Assembly: GCA_030435675.1 (NCBI GenBank)
Contig: CM059623.1
Span: 4,738,012 to 4,802,011 of the forward strand
Origin: Steinernema hermaphroditum
Lineage: Eukaryota > Nematoda > Chromadorea > Rhabditida > Steinernematidae
Direction: 5' to 3'
Length of the DNA: 64,000 nt
Positions 1 to 13,286 of this stretch are shown here, piece by piece. Below the pieces are notes generated by a model, which searched no databases, had not been told where the DNA came from, and saw only the letters and a list, made by a program, of their open reading frames with translations. Positions within the stretch are counted from its first letter, which is position 1. Each line of letters begins with the position of its first letter. The position numbers and the translations under genes are program-made.

Positions 1-3000
1 TTTTCCCACAATACGAGTACTACCGTAATTGTCTAAATGCGAAGTTCCTAAGTGTTTTGGCGGACAGTTGACGCCTCCCACTCGACTTCTGAGACATAGA
101 TGGAGCCACTTCCACGTCAACTTCCATCCCGGGCGGATCCGGTTTGCGTCTACCGCCCCTATTTCCCCTCCAGGAGATAGGCCCGAGTCTCAGCCTCAGC
201 CTCTCGAGCCCTCCTAACCTTAGCCCGGAGACCTCTGGAGCGCGCGGTGACCCCAATCCTTCTGTTTACCGTCGCCGCCTTCTGCGCCTCCTTATCATCG
301 CGATCGAGCGGCCGCCATCGTTCGCGTCGATATCAATCGATCGGCGCGCCGTCGACGTTTTTTGTTCCTCTCGCTCGCGCTTCGGTCCTCCGATCGACAG
401 TTGACTCTCGCCCGGGCAGCTTCTGTGTTTGCGCGCCTTCTCGACGCCGGTGTGTGTGGCCCCAGAGCCCGAGCCTCGGAGGGCGTAAGATCCTCCGAGA
501 CTGGTTATCCGCGCGATCAATTAGCGCGCGAAGTTGTGCTCATCCCTCACCGAACTTCCTGTTATGTCTTCCACCCGCCCGTCTTCCACCTATGCTAATT
601 AAACCCCCGCCCGCCCAGGTCTTCTGGCGCGTCTGTCGCCGACCAAAGATTGGCGTCGTCTGTTTGCCGCGGCGGAACCAGTCGGCGACGGCGGCGCGGT
701 GGTCAGGCTGGAAGGTAATGGAAACGGCGTTTACTCAACGCTTCTTGCACCGATTTTACTGCCCAGCGCGGCGCTTGTTTGCCACTGATCGTGTGGCGAC
801 GCTATCGGGAGAAGAAGACGACGGACAGGAGAGAAGAAGAAGGGAACTCCGCTGTGTGACCGTCGGCTGACGACAATATTGACAGAGTGTTCGACCGTTG
901 TACTCGTTAGTGGATGGTCTCGTCGAGAGGCGCCCCTTCGTTTGCTCTCTATCCGATGTGGGCTCTTTTTTTTGGCGATTTTTTTGTGTATCGAAAAGAG
1001 GTGATTTAATAGGGAATGTCCATTTGAATGACGAAGTTTCAAATTGAGTGGAAACGTCGGAAAGAAGCCGGAAGACCACTTTTTGGATACAAAAATAAAA
1101 AAAAAGCTTTCCTTTAAAAAGACGTCCAAGTGGTTTCCCTTCCAGCCAAATTTGTGACCGGCACTACTTATGATTCTAATCCCGTAAGGAAGTACGACAT
1201 TTCATCGCCTTTGCCTCTGTTTGATAAAAGCTACGTGACAATGATGACTGTCCACCAATTCCCTAGTAGTAGCCTCTGTAGTGTCTCTGCCACATTTCGA
1301 CAAAACTCCTTCACCGATACATGCTGGACATAATCTGTCAGCTGCTTATTTGGTGAACGGGTCGCCCGATAAGGGTTTTCTTTGTTTTGTATGTGCCTAA
1401 AAGAAGATTCTCTGTGTCTGCGTTATCTTCTCGGCCATAAATACCAAAAATAGACCAAAATTTGTCCATCAACTGCACCGACACAGAAGTCATAAACAAC
1501 TGATTGCGACTGACGTCACTCGAGAAGTGAATATTCAATTTCCTGTTTGGTCCTACCAGAAATAGAGGACTCCTTCGTCCAGCTCATGTCCACTCAGACA
1601 TCTCGAGCAGACAGGATGTCTAATGTCAGGAAATATGATCCATCCAAAGTTAGTTCTGTCCTTTCGACTCTCGGAGTCGACCGAATGATCTTTTGTGATA
1701 AGGTTCTGAGGATGCACGTCGCTTCGATGTTTACTTCCTCGCCCTTGAGCCGCGTGACGCCGCTTGATAAGATGCTTCCTGTAACACAAGTTTCCGTCGT
1801 TTTCCCACTCAATTACGTCTATGTTATTTGTTTGTAGACGGCCATATATCGTGTGAAATATATGACTAACTTTCACACACAGGAAATTAGGATTCGGAGA
1901 CAGCCGAGACATAAGATCTCATTTGTGAAAATTAGACATCTTGAGCGGTCGGCCCCGGCACTTATAATGCCAGGCGTTGCTCCCAAGTGTGACTACCGTA
2001 CCCTCAGGTGCCTTCTCCCACTCAAATGAGAACGTCGCCATGGCTATGGCTGTCCTTTCGGCTGTCAGAGCAGCTTATGACTCACAGCTGCTTTGTCCAC
2101 AAAGGGACCGCTGGGACCTCATTAGGTGCGAACTTACGCAGCTTATCTTGCCGACCGAATGTGTCACTTTCACAGATGCACACCTACCCAGCCGAGTCCG
2201 AGAGTGCACTGCGTGAACGCTAAATCGGGTCCTGAATGTTCGGCGCGAATCCGCGGAGGGGAAACCCCTGGAGACGTTGTTTACGACATGACGTGACGCG
2301 TCTTCTACCGTACTCTCTTCGAGACCTTTTTTGGGTCCCGTAGGCAGGAACCTGTCCGTGGCGTGTCGGCTCTCATCACTCGACTCAAAGTGTCTCTTTC
2401 AGAAGAACTTTCTGATCGATATATCCCCTGGCAACAGCGAGACGACAATTGACCCATCGGAGGGTCGGGCCTGCTCACCTCACCGACTGACCGCGCCGAT
2501 CGATCGAGTTATGGTAGGCAAGGGGGGGGGTTGTCAGCAGCGAACAAAAGGTTCTTCAGAGAGTGCATTTCTTCGGCCGCAAATCGACGACTGATAAGGA
2601 AGCCGCGCCTTTCGCTTTCCGCGCCCGCGATCAATCAGTTAGGCGTGCGCTGCAGCGGCGGCGGCGATTCCTCGCGGCCTTTTTTTTGCGCGCGCCGTTG
2701 AATAAATTGTTGTTTCGGGAAATTAGATTTGAGTTTTTGAGCTGATGACAATGAATTGGGAATTAATGGCGCAATCGCCGCCACCGCTGCAATCTTTCTG
2801 CCGCTTTTATGCGATTCTGCAAGAAGAAGTTGTTATTTTGACGATGGGAACTAGGGCTGCACTTAGGAGAAGATGGTTCGACAGCTGGACGGGGCGCCCT
2901 ATTCACGGGGTACTCTTAAATGGTAGGATATCCCTTAATCTTCGGGTCTTACGAGTACTCTGGATTAGGGTCAGGTGGAGGGTCAACAGTTCATTTTGAT

Positions 3001-5884
3001 GAGATTGTCTCCAAAGTCAACTCTTTAGACAGAAGTTTAGACAGTTATTTTCAAGAGAATCCAAACGTGGGGCCGATGTAATGATTGAATCTCTTCGAAA
3101 GTGACTTTGGAGACTTCTGTCTATACACACTTTGTACGAGAGCAGGCCCACATTCTGAACTGAGTAGACTAGACATTATTGTGAAGAGGTCGACATTCTG
3201 AACTTGATTTTGCGAATCGGCCGAACTCCACTTAACGACTTGTCAATTTTCATTTAAATCCCTTTTAATCTCTGCCAGGATGTCTACTCTCCAGCGTATG
3301 TCTCTTTCGCCAATCTACTTCCACAGAGTGGTTACGGAGTGTGAAAACGAAATAACGCCTTTCACACGCACGCGCCAGTTCCGTGTCTCTTGAAATTAAT
3401 TAATAGGAAACGCATTTGTGAGAATGTCAATTTCAACCTGCCTGACAGCCTGGCGAGAGCTGGATCTCGGGATTGGCAAATTCCACCTGAAAAAGCCTAT
3501 CCTCCCCACCTCCAAAGGCTCCAGATTCTTTGGCATCCACTCTATATTCAAAAGTACAACTATCGTGTCCATGTTTGCTCCGAAAACTGGAAGCTGAATA
3601 TTCAAAATTCGGATAAAATTTTGAGAGCAGAAACGTGACCAAATTCGGTCGTAAACAAGCGGATCAAGACCCATTTTGCAGCCACTCGCATGTGATCGTC
3701 CCTTTTGAAGTCGACGAAAAAAAACATTTCCAAATCGCAGTGGCGTCGAGTGTGTCAAACTTTGTGTGTCGCCTCTGGTCGCCGCCCTGATGTGTACCGA
3801 ACCTGCGAGCGTAGGTTCAATTAGTTCCCTTTTAGGGAAGACGTCAAGGCGCCAATGGGAAGTGGAGCTTGTTTTACGACGTCGATTAAGACCGTATCGT
3901 AAAGAGGAGATCGTTATCGCGGAGATTTATTCTTCGAAAGAGCGAAACGCGACTGGCGGAGATGCGCCTTCTGAGGGCGCCTTCTCGGGTCAAAACAGGT
4001 GACGGCACAGGAGCGTTCCAACGCGTCAAACGCTTTCCGGTTTTAAACCTCTCTAGCCATCAAACACCACCTCTCGTCGATCGGGTATCGTCTTCCTCTG
4101 TCTCCGACCACTCAACTTTAGAATCGCTGACCGATCGAGCGACTTTTCGAGGGCCTCGGCCCAGCCACAAAAAGCGGCGAGTGCTGATACCGCCGCCGCC
4201 GCGTGTGTACCTATCTTATCAGCAAGCGCATCCGACTCTCGGTCGGCCCCTCGGCCACTCTTTGTTTGCCGTCCCCTTCGTCTCCCTTCCGCGTTTGTTT
4301 AATTAACACGCCGCCGTCTGCTAAATTCTGATCTCTAAGGGCGAATTTCTGTCCCCTCACGCCGGCCTCATTCAGTCCTCCCCTCCGAAGATGACGCCAC
4401 CGCTTGCAGCAGCTTCGGAAACCAGTCTTCCCCCTCTGCGCTAAACCCCTTAACCCATTACCGTACCCGTTTGGTCTTTCAACGTTCATCCCCAAAAAGG
4501 TGGCATTATACCTAAAAATAGGCGGAAATTTTGACCTACGGCGCCTCGCGAACTCAATCTTCGCACTCGCAACATCGTCGCCCCATCGTCGCGTCTCTTT
4601 CAAAAAGTCATCGGCGACACAACGTGTTTGCGGTGGTGGTCGCTGGAAGGTGTGCATGCGCGGCCGCGGCGGCGGCGGTCCCCGGCGGAGAACGTGTGCG
4701 TCGTCGCCGCGCGGCGACGCCTCCAACACTCGCTCGCACTGTTGTAGTTCCAAAAGTTGTCCGATCGATTGACTGATGCTCGGAAACGTCGATGATGTCG
4801 CTCCCTTCGAAGGCTCCTGTTTCGCCTTTACAACTCCTCGCCTATTCCATTCAGCGACGCGCTTCTGGAAGTGCACCCCTAAGGCGCACCTATTTGTTTT
4901 GGACCCAAATATTTACTTAGTTCACTCGATCCTGATCCTCTCTTTTAGAAGAAGCCCTACTGTAATAAGTCTTATTTCTGGACAGAGGCGGTTGTGCCCT
5001 CAACCGCTCAAGGTGTCTAGTGCCTGGAAATGACTCCCCCTTCTAGACATTGTCTCAAATGGCACTTTCTACACCTCCTTTAGATGAGTTGGGGTGACAA
5101 GAAGGCGATATTTTTGCTGATTTACACACATATTACACCGCGAGTGATCGCAGAAACTACCAACTCACTCTAAAAATCGTCCTTTTTTGCATAAACCCGT
5201 TCTAAAACAATTGCCCACACCCTATTTTCCATTTTCAGTCCCTTTCGTACGTCGACGCCGCGTATACGGTGCCCAACAGCGCCTCGCTAAGACCTTGACG
5301 ATAAGATAAATACAGACGGCGCTTCTCCCAAAACGGCGCCCAGTGGAGAGTCGGTACAAACTGTTGCCGCATGCAACATTTTGAGCCTTTTGGCGGGGAA
5401 GCCGCGGCTGATCTCCCGCGGCACGAGGCGATCGGGCGGGCGGCGCCCTTCGGCATCGCCGGGAGATCAATCAGAAGGGACGCCGGCCGAGAGCTCTGCT
5501 GTGCTTGTAAGTGGATCAAGGTTGAGTTTCCCTTTTTTCTCCACCCTAAAGCGAATCGAAATTCCAGGCATCGCTTGTACTCGGCCTCAATGGCCGGCTA
5601 ACGAGCAATGCGGTCAATTCCCGTTTCTCATTATATGGCGCGATTCCGACAATGCGGTGGGTCCATTACTGCCTATTGCCTTCATACGGGCTACCGTATT
5701 CCTCTGTTTACCTGCCTTCATATGTTGTTTGCAACTCCTCCCCTTCCGCGGAAATACACATTTCTCTTCTGTTTCGCCTCGAATCGCGTGATTCGTTTTT
5801 TGTTCTATTTGTGCGCGTGCCGCGGCGGCTGACTCAGCCCTTGCCGCCTTGTTTGTTGACGGCCCGCTGACATCAGTCTGACAC
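1..5884. other. No supportable gene; GC-rich intergenic DNA upstream of mdt-15
   Basis: I see no gene that can be defended here. Open frames up to about 220 codons (for example 4211-4876 on the minus strand) lie in CpG-rich, Arg/Pro/Gly-biased sequence with no recognisable domain or consistent splice signals. Between about 1130 and 2220 there are short patches that look protein-like on either strand, such as VRKYD-containing peptides near 1180 and 1630, but frames break constantly. This may be a decayed repeat or gene remnant. The last 2 kb probably contain the promoter of the downstream gene, though no specific motif could be assigned. Confidence 0.5.
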
Positions 5885-6001
5885 GTTTCAGAGCCCCGTG
5901 CTCGCCAACTTCCTCTGAACCCATCCCAGTCGCTCCACCCGGTGTGGGACTTGAGTCGCCGAAGCGGTCTCACCATTTTGCTCGAACAGCGAGAGAGGAG
6001 A
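5885..6001 (+). promoter_or_regulatory. 5' leader and candidate spliced-leader acceptor of mdt-15
   Basis: A GTTTCAG acceptor-like site ends at 5891, about 110 bases upstream of the mdt-15 start codon, with no in-frame coding between them. In nematodes such a site could receive a trans-spliced leader or end a 5' UTR intron. Which one applies cannot be told from sequence alone. Confidence 0.35.
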
Positions 6002-9000
6002 ATGTCGTCGGAGGACGACTGGCCATCGCAAGTCTTCAGGGATAATGTGATCAGCCGACTGTAAGTTCCTCGATTCAGGATGATGTTAAGCAGGGTCGGG
6101 AAAAGTCCCCTAGAAAAGCACTTTTCTGCGTCAAATTTGGAAACGTTTCCCTAAAGGGTGATCAGCTTAAAGTGATCCCCGTTTGAACCACTTAGCAGAG
6201 AGGAATATTGGATCGAGTATACGACCATTTTTCGGCTCTTTCTAAGTGTAATATGCAAATTCGCCAAGTTGGTATCCACAAACACCCTGATGATTTAAGC
6301 GCTCATTTACGAAACGTCTTTTTATTACAAAAATTCAAATGATTTGGGCTTGAAAAAGCGAAAAATTTATGGGATTCAATAAGTGTTAAAGGCATCCAAA
6401 ATGTTTCGGTCCCTCGAGTACAGTACCTAACCTACTCGTACCCCTCACCCCCACCATCAGGCTTATCACAACCGCTTCCTCCTCGGCGGCCATCGATCAC
6501 CAGCGGGACAAATTCTTTTTGGCTGCATGATCGATCATACGCCTAACCGCTCCTTTGCTTGCAGGGAGCCCGAGCTGGCGCGGAACCGGCAGAACGCGCC
6601 GAACCTTCCGGTGCCGGGGGACGCGCGCCAAGTGGAGGAGTACGTGTTCCAGAAGTGCGTGTCCAAGGACGAGTACATGCGGACGATCGCGAAGGTGATC
6701 AACGCGATCAACTGCAACTCGAAGAGCGCGGCGGTGCCGAGCGTTCTGCAAACGCAGTACAAGTCGTCGTCAGCGAACGGCTCCACCAGCGGCAATGGCG
6801 CCGTCTCGGGCAGTCAGGTAAGCGGGCGCCCGATCCGATCTTTTGGAACCGTTGTGTGCTCCCTCCACGTGTGTCACTCCCCACCTTCGCGGCCATCAGC
6901 TGCACTCCGCAAAGACCTCCGAAATTCGGGGCCAAACATGCCTGCCGAGTGCTCAGAGCTCGATGTTTTAGGTCATGCAAAACAGCGGCGGCGTTGAAAA
7001 TTTCACACTTTCCCTGAGTTTTTCGATGCCGACTTCGATGGACCAGAAGGTGGGCGAGCGGGCGTCTCTTGTCTCGTGTCTTCTCACTTACTTTACCGCT
7101 TTTAGCGCCAGAGCTCCAGAGCAGCTCTGGACACCTCTTTAGGGCCAAATTCGCACAGCACCGCCCGGCCCAGCCTAGACTCGAGCCTCAACGTTCGCTT
7201 TCAGGTCATCTCGCCGAACAGCTACCGACCAACGGGGGTGCCCCCCGACCCCCAGCCGACGCACCAGCAGCGCCAGCAGCCCAACAATCAGTACGGGAAC
7301 AACTCCACCGGGTCGGGAGGCCCGATGCCGAACGCCGCGGGCGGCAATCCCCTCGGTCAGCCTCCCCCCATGATGGCCAACGCCGCGCAGAACGCCCCCG
7401 GCTCCGCCAACGGAATCTCGCCCCAACAGCACGGCGCCGCGCCCCAGCAGCAACCTCCCCAGATGCACCAAGGTAGGTCCCTCGAAGCCGGACAGGCCTG
7501 CTGAACCCCCTCCGCTTCAGGCAACCACATGGTTCCACCACAGCAACAGCCCCACATAATGAACAACTCGCCGAACCAGATGATGGGCGGGTACGGTATG
7601 CAGCAGCAGCCGCCCTACGGCATGCACCCCTACGGTCCCTACGGCGGTCCGCCTCAGGAGCAGCAGAGGCAGCTGAAGATGGAGAGACCACCCACGGCGG
7701 ACCCGCAGGCGATGTGGAGCCAGCAGCAGGGCCAACAGCAGATGAACCCGATGTACATGCAGCCCCCCTCCATGATGACGCCCTACGGCAACAACATGGA
7801 CCACCAGATGCACCCGCAGTACCACGCGCATCTGAACCAGCTGAACGCGCCCAACCAGCAGGCGCAGACGCCGGTCAGCTCCTCGTCCGTCCTCGAGAAC
7901 CTCATCAACCAGCCGCACTACGCGAACCAGGGCGGCGCGCTGCAGACGAACACGTCGTCGGCGTCGCGGATGGGTCCCGCCGCCGACTTTCCGCTCGGCA
8001 ATCTGCACGGCTTCGGTGGCCTACCGCAGCAGAACGTGCAGATGTCACCGGAGGAGCGCGAGGAGTACGACAAGAAGATGAACGAGCTGCGCAAGATCCT
8101 GCCGGCGATGAAGCTGCGCTCGGCGGAGTTCAAGCAGTCGAAGAAGTTCGAGATCGCCGACAAGTTCGACGTCTTCATTGCCGTGCTGGAGGGCCGCAAG
8201 GTGATCAACCTCGAGTACCTGCTCAACTTCGAGTCGTGGGTGAACCGCAAGCGCGAACTCATCCTCAACCCGCAGCGGCCGCCCTTCGACTACAACGGCC
8301 AAGGCGGTATGATGAACCCGCCCTACGGCCAAATGGGCCAGGTCGGCTACGCCAACGCGCCCGGGCCCCAGAGAGTGGGCCGCATGAACTCCGGAAACGG
8401 GCCCATGGCGCCCAACAACGGCATGAACAATCTGTGGCAGCAGTCGCCCTACGACAACAGCGCCATGTTGCCGCCCAACTTCAGCCATCACCCGAACCGT
8501 TCGCAGCCCTACCCTATCCAGCAGAGACAGGTGCCCCACATGCAACAAGCCCAGCAGCACATGATGATGACGCCGCCCAACACGAACGGCATGCAGCCCC
8601 CACAGTTCAACATGCCGCCCACCTCTTCCACCTCCAACATCGAGGACCTCTACGTCGACGACTTTCTGCCGACGCCCCTGGAGCCCGGCAGCCAGCAGGG
8701 CGGCATGGGCTCCATCGCCAGCTGCAACTCCAACGCCTCCACCCCCGGCTCCCTAATGAACCTCTGCGACCCGGCCAGGGTGGAGCTGGAGAACCTGAAC
8801 GACAGGTTCGTCGCCGATCAGAACACGGAAATCATCGCCGACCACATCATCGTCAAGTGCACCATGCGTGAGTTCCCTCCCCCGAATGCCCACATAGAGC
8901 CTTTCGTTGCAGGACACCGAAACGAGCTCCCCTCTCTGCGCCTGGTGATCCCGAGGAACTACCCGCAGTCGAACGTGACCATCGAGAGGGTTCCCCTCGA

Positions 9001-9265
9001 CCTGGACTCCTTCTACTACGACGATCTCCAGAACGCCGTCTACGAGAACTTCAGCAAGATGACGGTCAGGTCGATCACCGAGGCCCTCAACACCTGGGTA
9101 AGCCCTCCCCCATGCAGAACCGGCCTAACTCCCTGGTTGCAGGAGAACTCCGTGAACTCGTACTACTCGAGCACGGGTGACCAGCAGATGAACCGCCAGA
9201 GCACGGCGGCGCTCAACTTCGACGAACTCCTCTCCTCGTCGGCCGAGTTCGACGGCGACCTGTGA
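6002..9265 (+). CDS. mdt-15: Mediator complex subunit 15 (MED15/ARC105), 7 exons
   Basis: This is a subunit of the Mediator tail, which links transcription factors to RNA polymerase II in the nucleus; in nematodes it drives lipid-metabolism and stress genes. The exons are 6002-6060, 6565-6817, 6972-7049, 7205-7472, 7521-8867, 8913-9097 and 9143-9265. All join in phase and give 770 aa, close to what I recall for the C. elegans protein. Residues 1-90 form the KIX-like domain, opening [12 protein letters not shown] and continuing through [20 protein letters not shown] and the [13 protein letters not shown] stretch. The middle is Gln/Pro/Met/Asn-rich low-complexity sequence. A structured segment follows ([22 protein letters not shown]), and the C terminus ends in an acidic tail ([17 protein letters not shown]). 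The last two introns are 45 nt each and in frame, so a plain open frame hides them. Confidence 0.96.
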
Positions 9266-9876
9266 GCGCCGGCCATCCCCTCTGATCCGAGCATTCCTCT
9301 CCTCCGCATGGACCCTCGACCTCCTCTTCCTCGCCTCCTCAGTCCAAATCGCCCCGTCGACCGCCACTCTCAACTTCCTCCGTTAACGAGTAGTTTCCGA
9401 TAGTAGTTCATAAGTTTTATCTCAAAGTAGCGTTTTAAAATTTCTATCATTCGAGCATACTGGTCCCGCCCCGTTCCTCTCCAGCCACAGCCTCTTCCTC
9501 CTCCACCCGACGTCTCCAAATTGTGATACCATAGTTTCTATCTAAAGATTCTTAGACTTTCTATCACATCCGAGATTTCCTCCTCTTGTTGTTGTTCCGT
9601 TGTTGAAGTGCTCGTGTACATACCAGCCGAGACGTCTCCTACTTCCCGTCCTACCGTAACTATTCGCACACTGTACATACACTCCCTACACTCATCGCCC
9701 GATTCTTCTTCTCCCTCCTCCGCCCAGTGGGCCGCGCGGAGTATCCGAGACGCCTCGATTCCTATTTTAATGAAACCCCTATCGCACACACAAGCTCTGT
9801 TCCTCTTGTTTTATTTGTGGTTGCATTTTGTATACGGTACAATTTGTCAGATTTTAGACTTCGTCACACGTGCGAA

Positions 9877-9882
9877 AATAAA
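9877..9882 (+). promoter_or_regulatory. Polyadenylation signal of mdt-15
   Basis: AATAAA followed by an A run, 612 bases after the mdt-15 stop. It is the first canonical signal after the gene and implies a 3' UTR of about 0.6 kb. Confidence 0.55.
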
Positions 9883-10010
9883 AAAAAAACTTGGAAAGGT
9901 TGTGCTGAAATGTATCAATCCTTGCGTGAAACATGTTATAAGTTCATAGTCTTCAGATGGTCTAATGTTTACAGATGGATTGGCGCTTTCATAACTTCAA
10001 GACTTTAGTT

Positions 10011-10140
10011 CATGAATCAAGAGCATATAGACAAAACAGAGGATATCTATTGCTGCAGGCTTCATCTCTGGCGCGACGCTGATGTCGAACAGGTCATGGG
10101 GCATTTGGGAATCGGCGAACCCCCAGGAACGGTGAACGAC
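10011..10140 (-). repeat. Degenerate SINE-A 3' half
   Basis: This resembles, in reverse orientation, the 3' half of the SINE-A family (complete copies at 18937-19334 and 57801-58316). Shared blocks are the 'gcaggcttcat...ggcgcgacg.tgatgtcgaac' segment and the adjacent 'gacaaaacagaggat' segment. It is decayed, with no visible target duplication. Just downstream, a 13-base motif (CTAAGGGGTACAT) occurs twice near 10424-10465. Confidence 0.5.
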
Positions 10141-10491
10141 TGACCGCTCGCCACCACTTTACGAGTGAGAGTGGCGCTTTCTTATGTACTTGATTCACTC
10201 CTTTTTGCGTGAATAAGTTTGCCTTCCTTGACAGTATTAGCAATGAAAAGAACCGAAATTATGCTTTTGTCAGTGGAGGAGTCAGTTTCATAACTCTTTA
10301 AAAGTTTCCTACTTCTTAAAAGATCCAGAAATAAAGGAATTTCCTACTTCACGGTCCGAAGCGTGACCATGTGGGTGGTAAAGATTTTAATCGTTCTGTA
10401 CGCTTTATAGGGATCCCGCAACACTAAGGGGTACATCTGATCGGCCCTCAACTAAGGGGTACATCTGCCTTTGTATTCACTGTAGATAATC

Positions 10492-10497
10492 TTTATT
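10492..10497 (-). promoter_or_regulatory. Polyadenylation signal of the small heat-shock gene
   Basis: AATAAA on the minus strand, about 120 bases past the stop codon of the alpha-crystallin gene. Confidence 0.5.
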
Positions 10498-10619
10498 AAG
10501 CCAAGCTAGCGGTCAATAAACGCAAGGACTTCGAAGAAATGTGGCGTTGAGCAGTGTCCGTAAATGATTCATCATGTGTCTATTTACACAAAAGCGTCTC
10601 GCAGCGATGTCCCTGTGTC

Positions 10620-13286
10620 TCAGACGTTGCTGATGACCGACGACTTGCTGCTCATCGTCGTCGTCTTACGGTACTTCCGACGGAACATCTCGTCGTCGTA
10701 GTGCACCTGGATGTCTGTCTCCTTCCAGCCCTTGCGGTTTCCCTGAATTTGACCCTGTACGATCGCTGCAGGAGAGCAGACCCACCCTGATGAAGAGGAA
10801 GCCGTCGTCGGTCATGTGCGACTTGATCGACTCGAGGATGATGTCCGCGGGGATCGCGTACTTCCTGCTGAACTGGCGCCGAAGGGCCTGCTCCGCGCAG
10901 CGGTCCTCCTCGACGCGGTCCCCGGTTACGGTAAGGGTGCTTCCCGTGAGCTGCACCTTGATGTCTCCGGGACGGAAATGTCTCGCGTCCAGCTGGATGG
11001 TGAAGCCGTGCTCTGTGTTGATGATGTCGCCGGCGCCGGCGACCGATTGGGGAGAGCCCGGACGGGAACAGCTCGTGTTGAGGGCCGACATCGAGGACGA
11101 CTTGGAACGGCGCAAGATCGACTGAGGCTGTTGATGGGTGTGTTGATGTTCGAAGTGCTGTTCGTGGACGGAGGGTTCGTGTTGACGAATCTGAAGGATG
11201 GGGTGGATGAGGAGGAGTGAGTTGGGATACGGTTTCAGTCACAGCTTCTTTTTTCTATGAAATATTGGCCTTAAGTTTAGGCATTTCACATGATCGTCAA
11301 TTGAAATCTGGTCTCAGTTTGCATTTGACGAAAGAAATCAAACGATTAGAAAAGAAGACTTACGTCGTTTTTGATGGGAAAGTAGGTCTCGTTGGAGTAG
11401 ATCGGCCTCTGTGAGTCACGGTCGTGGATCGTCTTCTGGATGGTTTGTTCCTGCTTCGTGTAGCGAGGTTCCTTCTGGACGATCTGTTCCTTCTGGTAGA
11501 CTTCCTCTTGGGTCTTCTTGTAGAAGGGTTCCTGCGGACCCTGCTTGGCTGGATGGACCGGTTCCTTTGGGTAGATCTGTTCTTGGCGCCTTGGAGGACT
11601 CTGTGGCCTCGGGAAGACGTGCTCCTTCACGTTCGTTTGGTGGATTTTGTGGTTCTTAACGTGGGGCATCGGCTCCTGGTGACTCTTGACGGAACTGTTC
11701 GTCTGCTGGATGTGGTGGTTCTTGAAGCCAGGGGAGTAGGCGGGCTGCTTCTTCATGGGTCGGAGGGTCTGGTGGCGACGGTCGTCGCGAGAGAACCCGT
11801 TTGACTTCGACTGGACCTCGAAGTCGTCGTAGTAGCGTCTCAGTTGGGTCTTCGGCCTCGGAGGCTCATAGAAGTCGCCGCGCTGGGAGCTGCCGCTGAA
11901 GGCGCGGTCGAAGTCGTAGCGGTCACTGGAATACGGTATTAGATGACGCGGAGAGAAAACTGACCCTAATCGGCGCATCTAGAGCTGACTTTGAGGGAAA
12001 GTGGACTAAAGCGCTTGAGAGAATGGTGTTATTGTGTCTGGGGAAGGCGATTCAGAGGGGCGTTTCACGCTTGCACGCGCTTTGACTCCCCGATCGAATG
12101 GATATTGTTTACTTTTCATGACGGTGCGCATACGATTCGTGGGAAGTGAGTGAGAAAAACGAGGAGGGATGGGTGCGGAATATGGGCGATATCTGAGACA
12201 TTCGCCAGGGGATTTCTTTTGGGGGGCAGACAACGGAAAGGGCTCGATCAGTATTCCCAGAGATTAAGATTTTTTGAATTTTTTGACTTGTGGCCTTGAA
12301 TAATGATTTTGTACAGATATGGAGAAGGTGAGGAATCTTTCTAAATGGTGGATATTCGTTCATCTAGTAGATAAGACATCAAAAACTGAGTTCTGAAGAG
12401 AGTCAGGTTTTCCATATTGGATAAAGTATCTAAAGGAATGAAAAAAGAATGTTTTCTCACAAGGGAATTTGCCGAAGAATCGGCTTCAGATCGATCTCAA
12501 ACTTATCCCTAAAATATCCCTGATCCCTAAAATCTCATCTGCTAATGCGCAGACTAATTGCACCTAGTAGATAAGAAAAACATAGAGATGAATAGTCGTA
12601 ACCAAAACTTGTTTTGCATATGGGAGAACGAGGGAAATAAAAAACAAATTTACTTTTAACTTTAGATCGTTCCATTTAAAATCTGATTTTCTTGTAAAGG
12701 AAAACTCCAGTCCTGTTAGGTTTACGATTGTTTTACCTTTAAAACGGCTATTACGGTCATTAACACACCTCTATTTTATGTTTAAAAGGCAAAATACTTG
12801 CAGATATGATTTTCAAACTGCTTTAGTCATTTAGAGAATTAAAAACTGGCGCTTTGGTGTGTGAGTTTGGACGATTCCGTCACTTTCAAAACATCATCAA
12901 AGGTCTTTTATTTTGAACCATCGGGCTAGCATACTGGTGGTGAATGTAATATAAACCATCGGGCTAGGCAGTGAATATCCCTTCACCAAGCATGTTCAGC
13001 AGACACAGAAGGACTACCTGGTCTCAGTCAAGCCCCTCAGTCGACCCCCCTCAATGGAAACCCTCTCTTATTCCCCTAATGCTCACCTGTAGATGGAGTC
13101 GTTGAAGGTGGTCTCCCTGCTCCTGAAGGGGGGTCTCTCGATGGCGCCACCAAAGCGGTCCCCCTTGAAGGTGGGCGTCCCGCGGTGCCACGTCTCCAGC
13201 TCCTCGAACTCGCGACCGACGCCGTCGCGCATCTCGAACTCCTTGACGTAGTACTCGCTCTCCTCGTAAACCTTCCGCGTCGTCAT
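10620..13286 (-). CDS. Long small heat-shock protein (HSP20/alpha-crystallin), 4 exons
   Basis: ATP-independent holdase chaperone of the HSP20 family. The exons (minus strand) are 13286-13087, 11925-11364, 11190-10786 and 10742-10620. They join in phase to give 429 aa, far longer than typical 15-25 kDa members. Residues 1-66 begin MTTRKVYEESEYYVKEFEMR. A long charged Gln/Lys/Pro/His-rich linker follows (exon 2 and the start of exon 3). The alpha-crystallin domain is in exon 3: FTIQLDARHFRPGDIKVQ, then LTVTGDRVEED and the FSRKYAIPADI segment, up to the 43-nt last intron. The tail reads GNRKGWKETDIQVHYDDEMF and ends SSKSSVISNV. The organisation recalls the larger nematode sHSPs (hsp-25/hsp-43 type), but I cannot choose an ortholog. 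The first intron is about 1.16 kb. I noticed no heat-shock element upstream, though I did not search for one systematically. Confidence 0.88.

Noticed and set aside
4211..4876. 221-codon minus-strand frame
   Set aside because: CpG-rich composition, Arg/Gly/Pro-biased peptide, no domain and no splice context; overlapping frames on the other strand are equally open.
7714..8871. 385-codon plus-strand frame and long minus-strand frames inside mdt-15
   Set aside because: Shadows of the GC-rich mdt-15 exon 5; the mdt-15 frame matches the known protein.
10755..10785. A 31-nt last intron in the heat-shock gene (acceptor GTACAG)
   Set aside because: The 43-nt alternative with an AAATTCAG acceptor fits the local intron size and nematode consensus better; both keep the frame.
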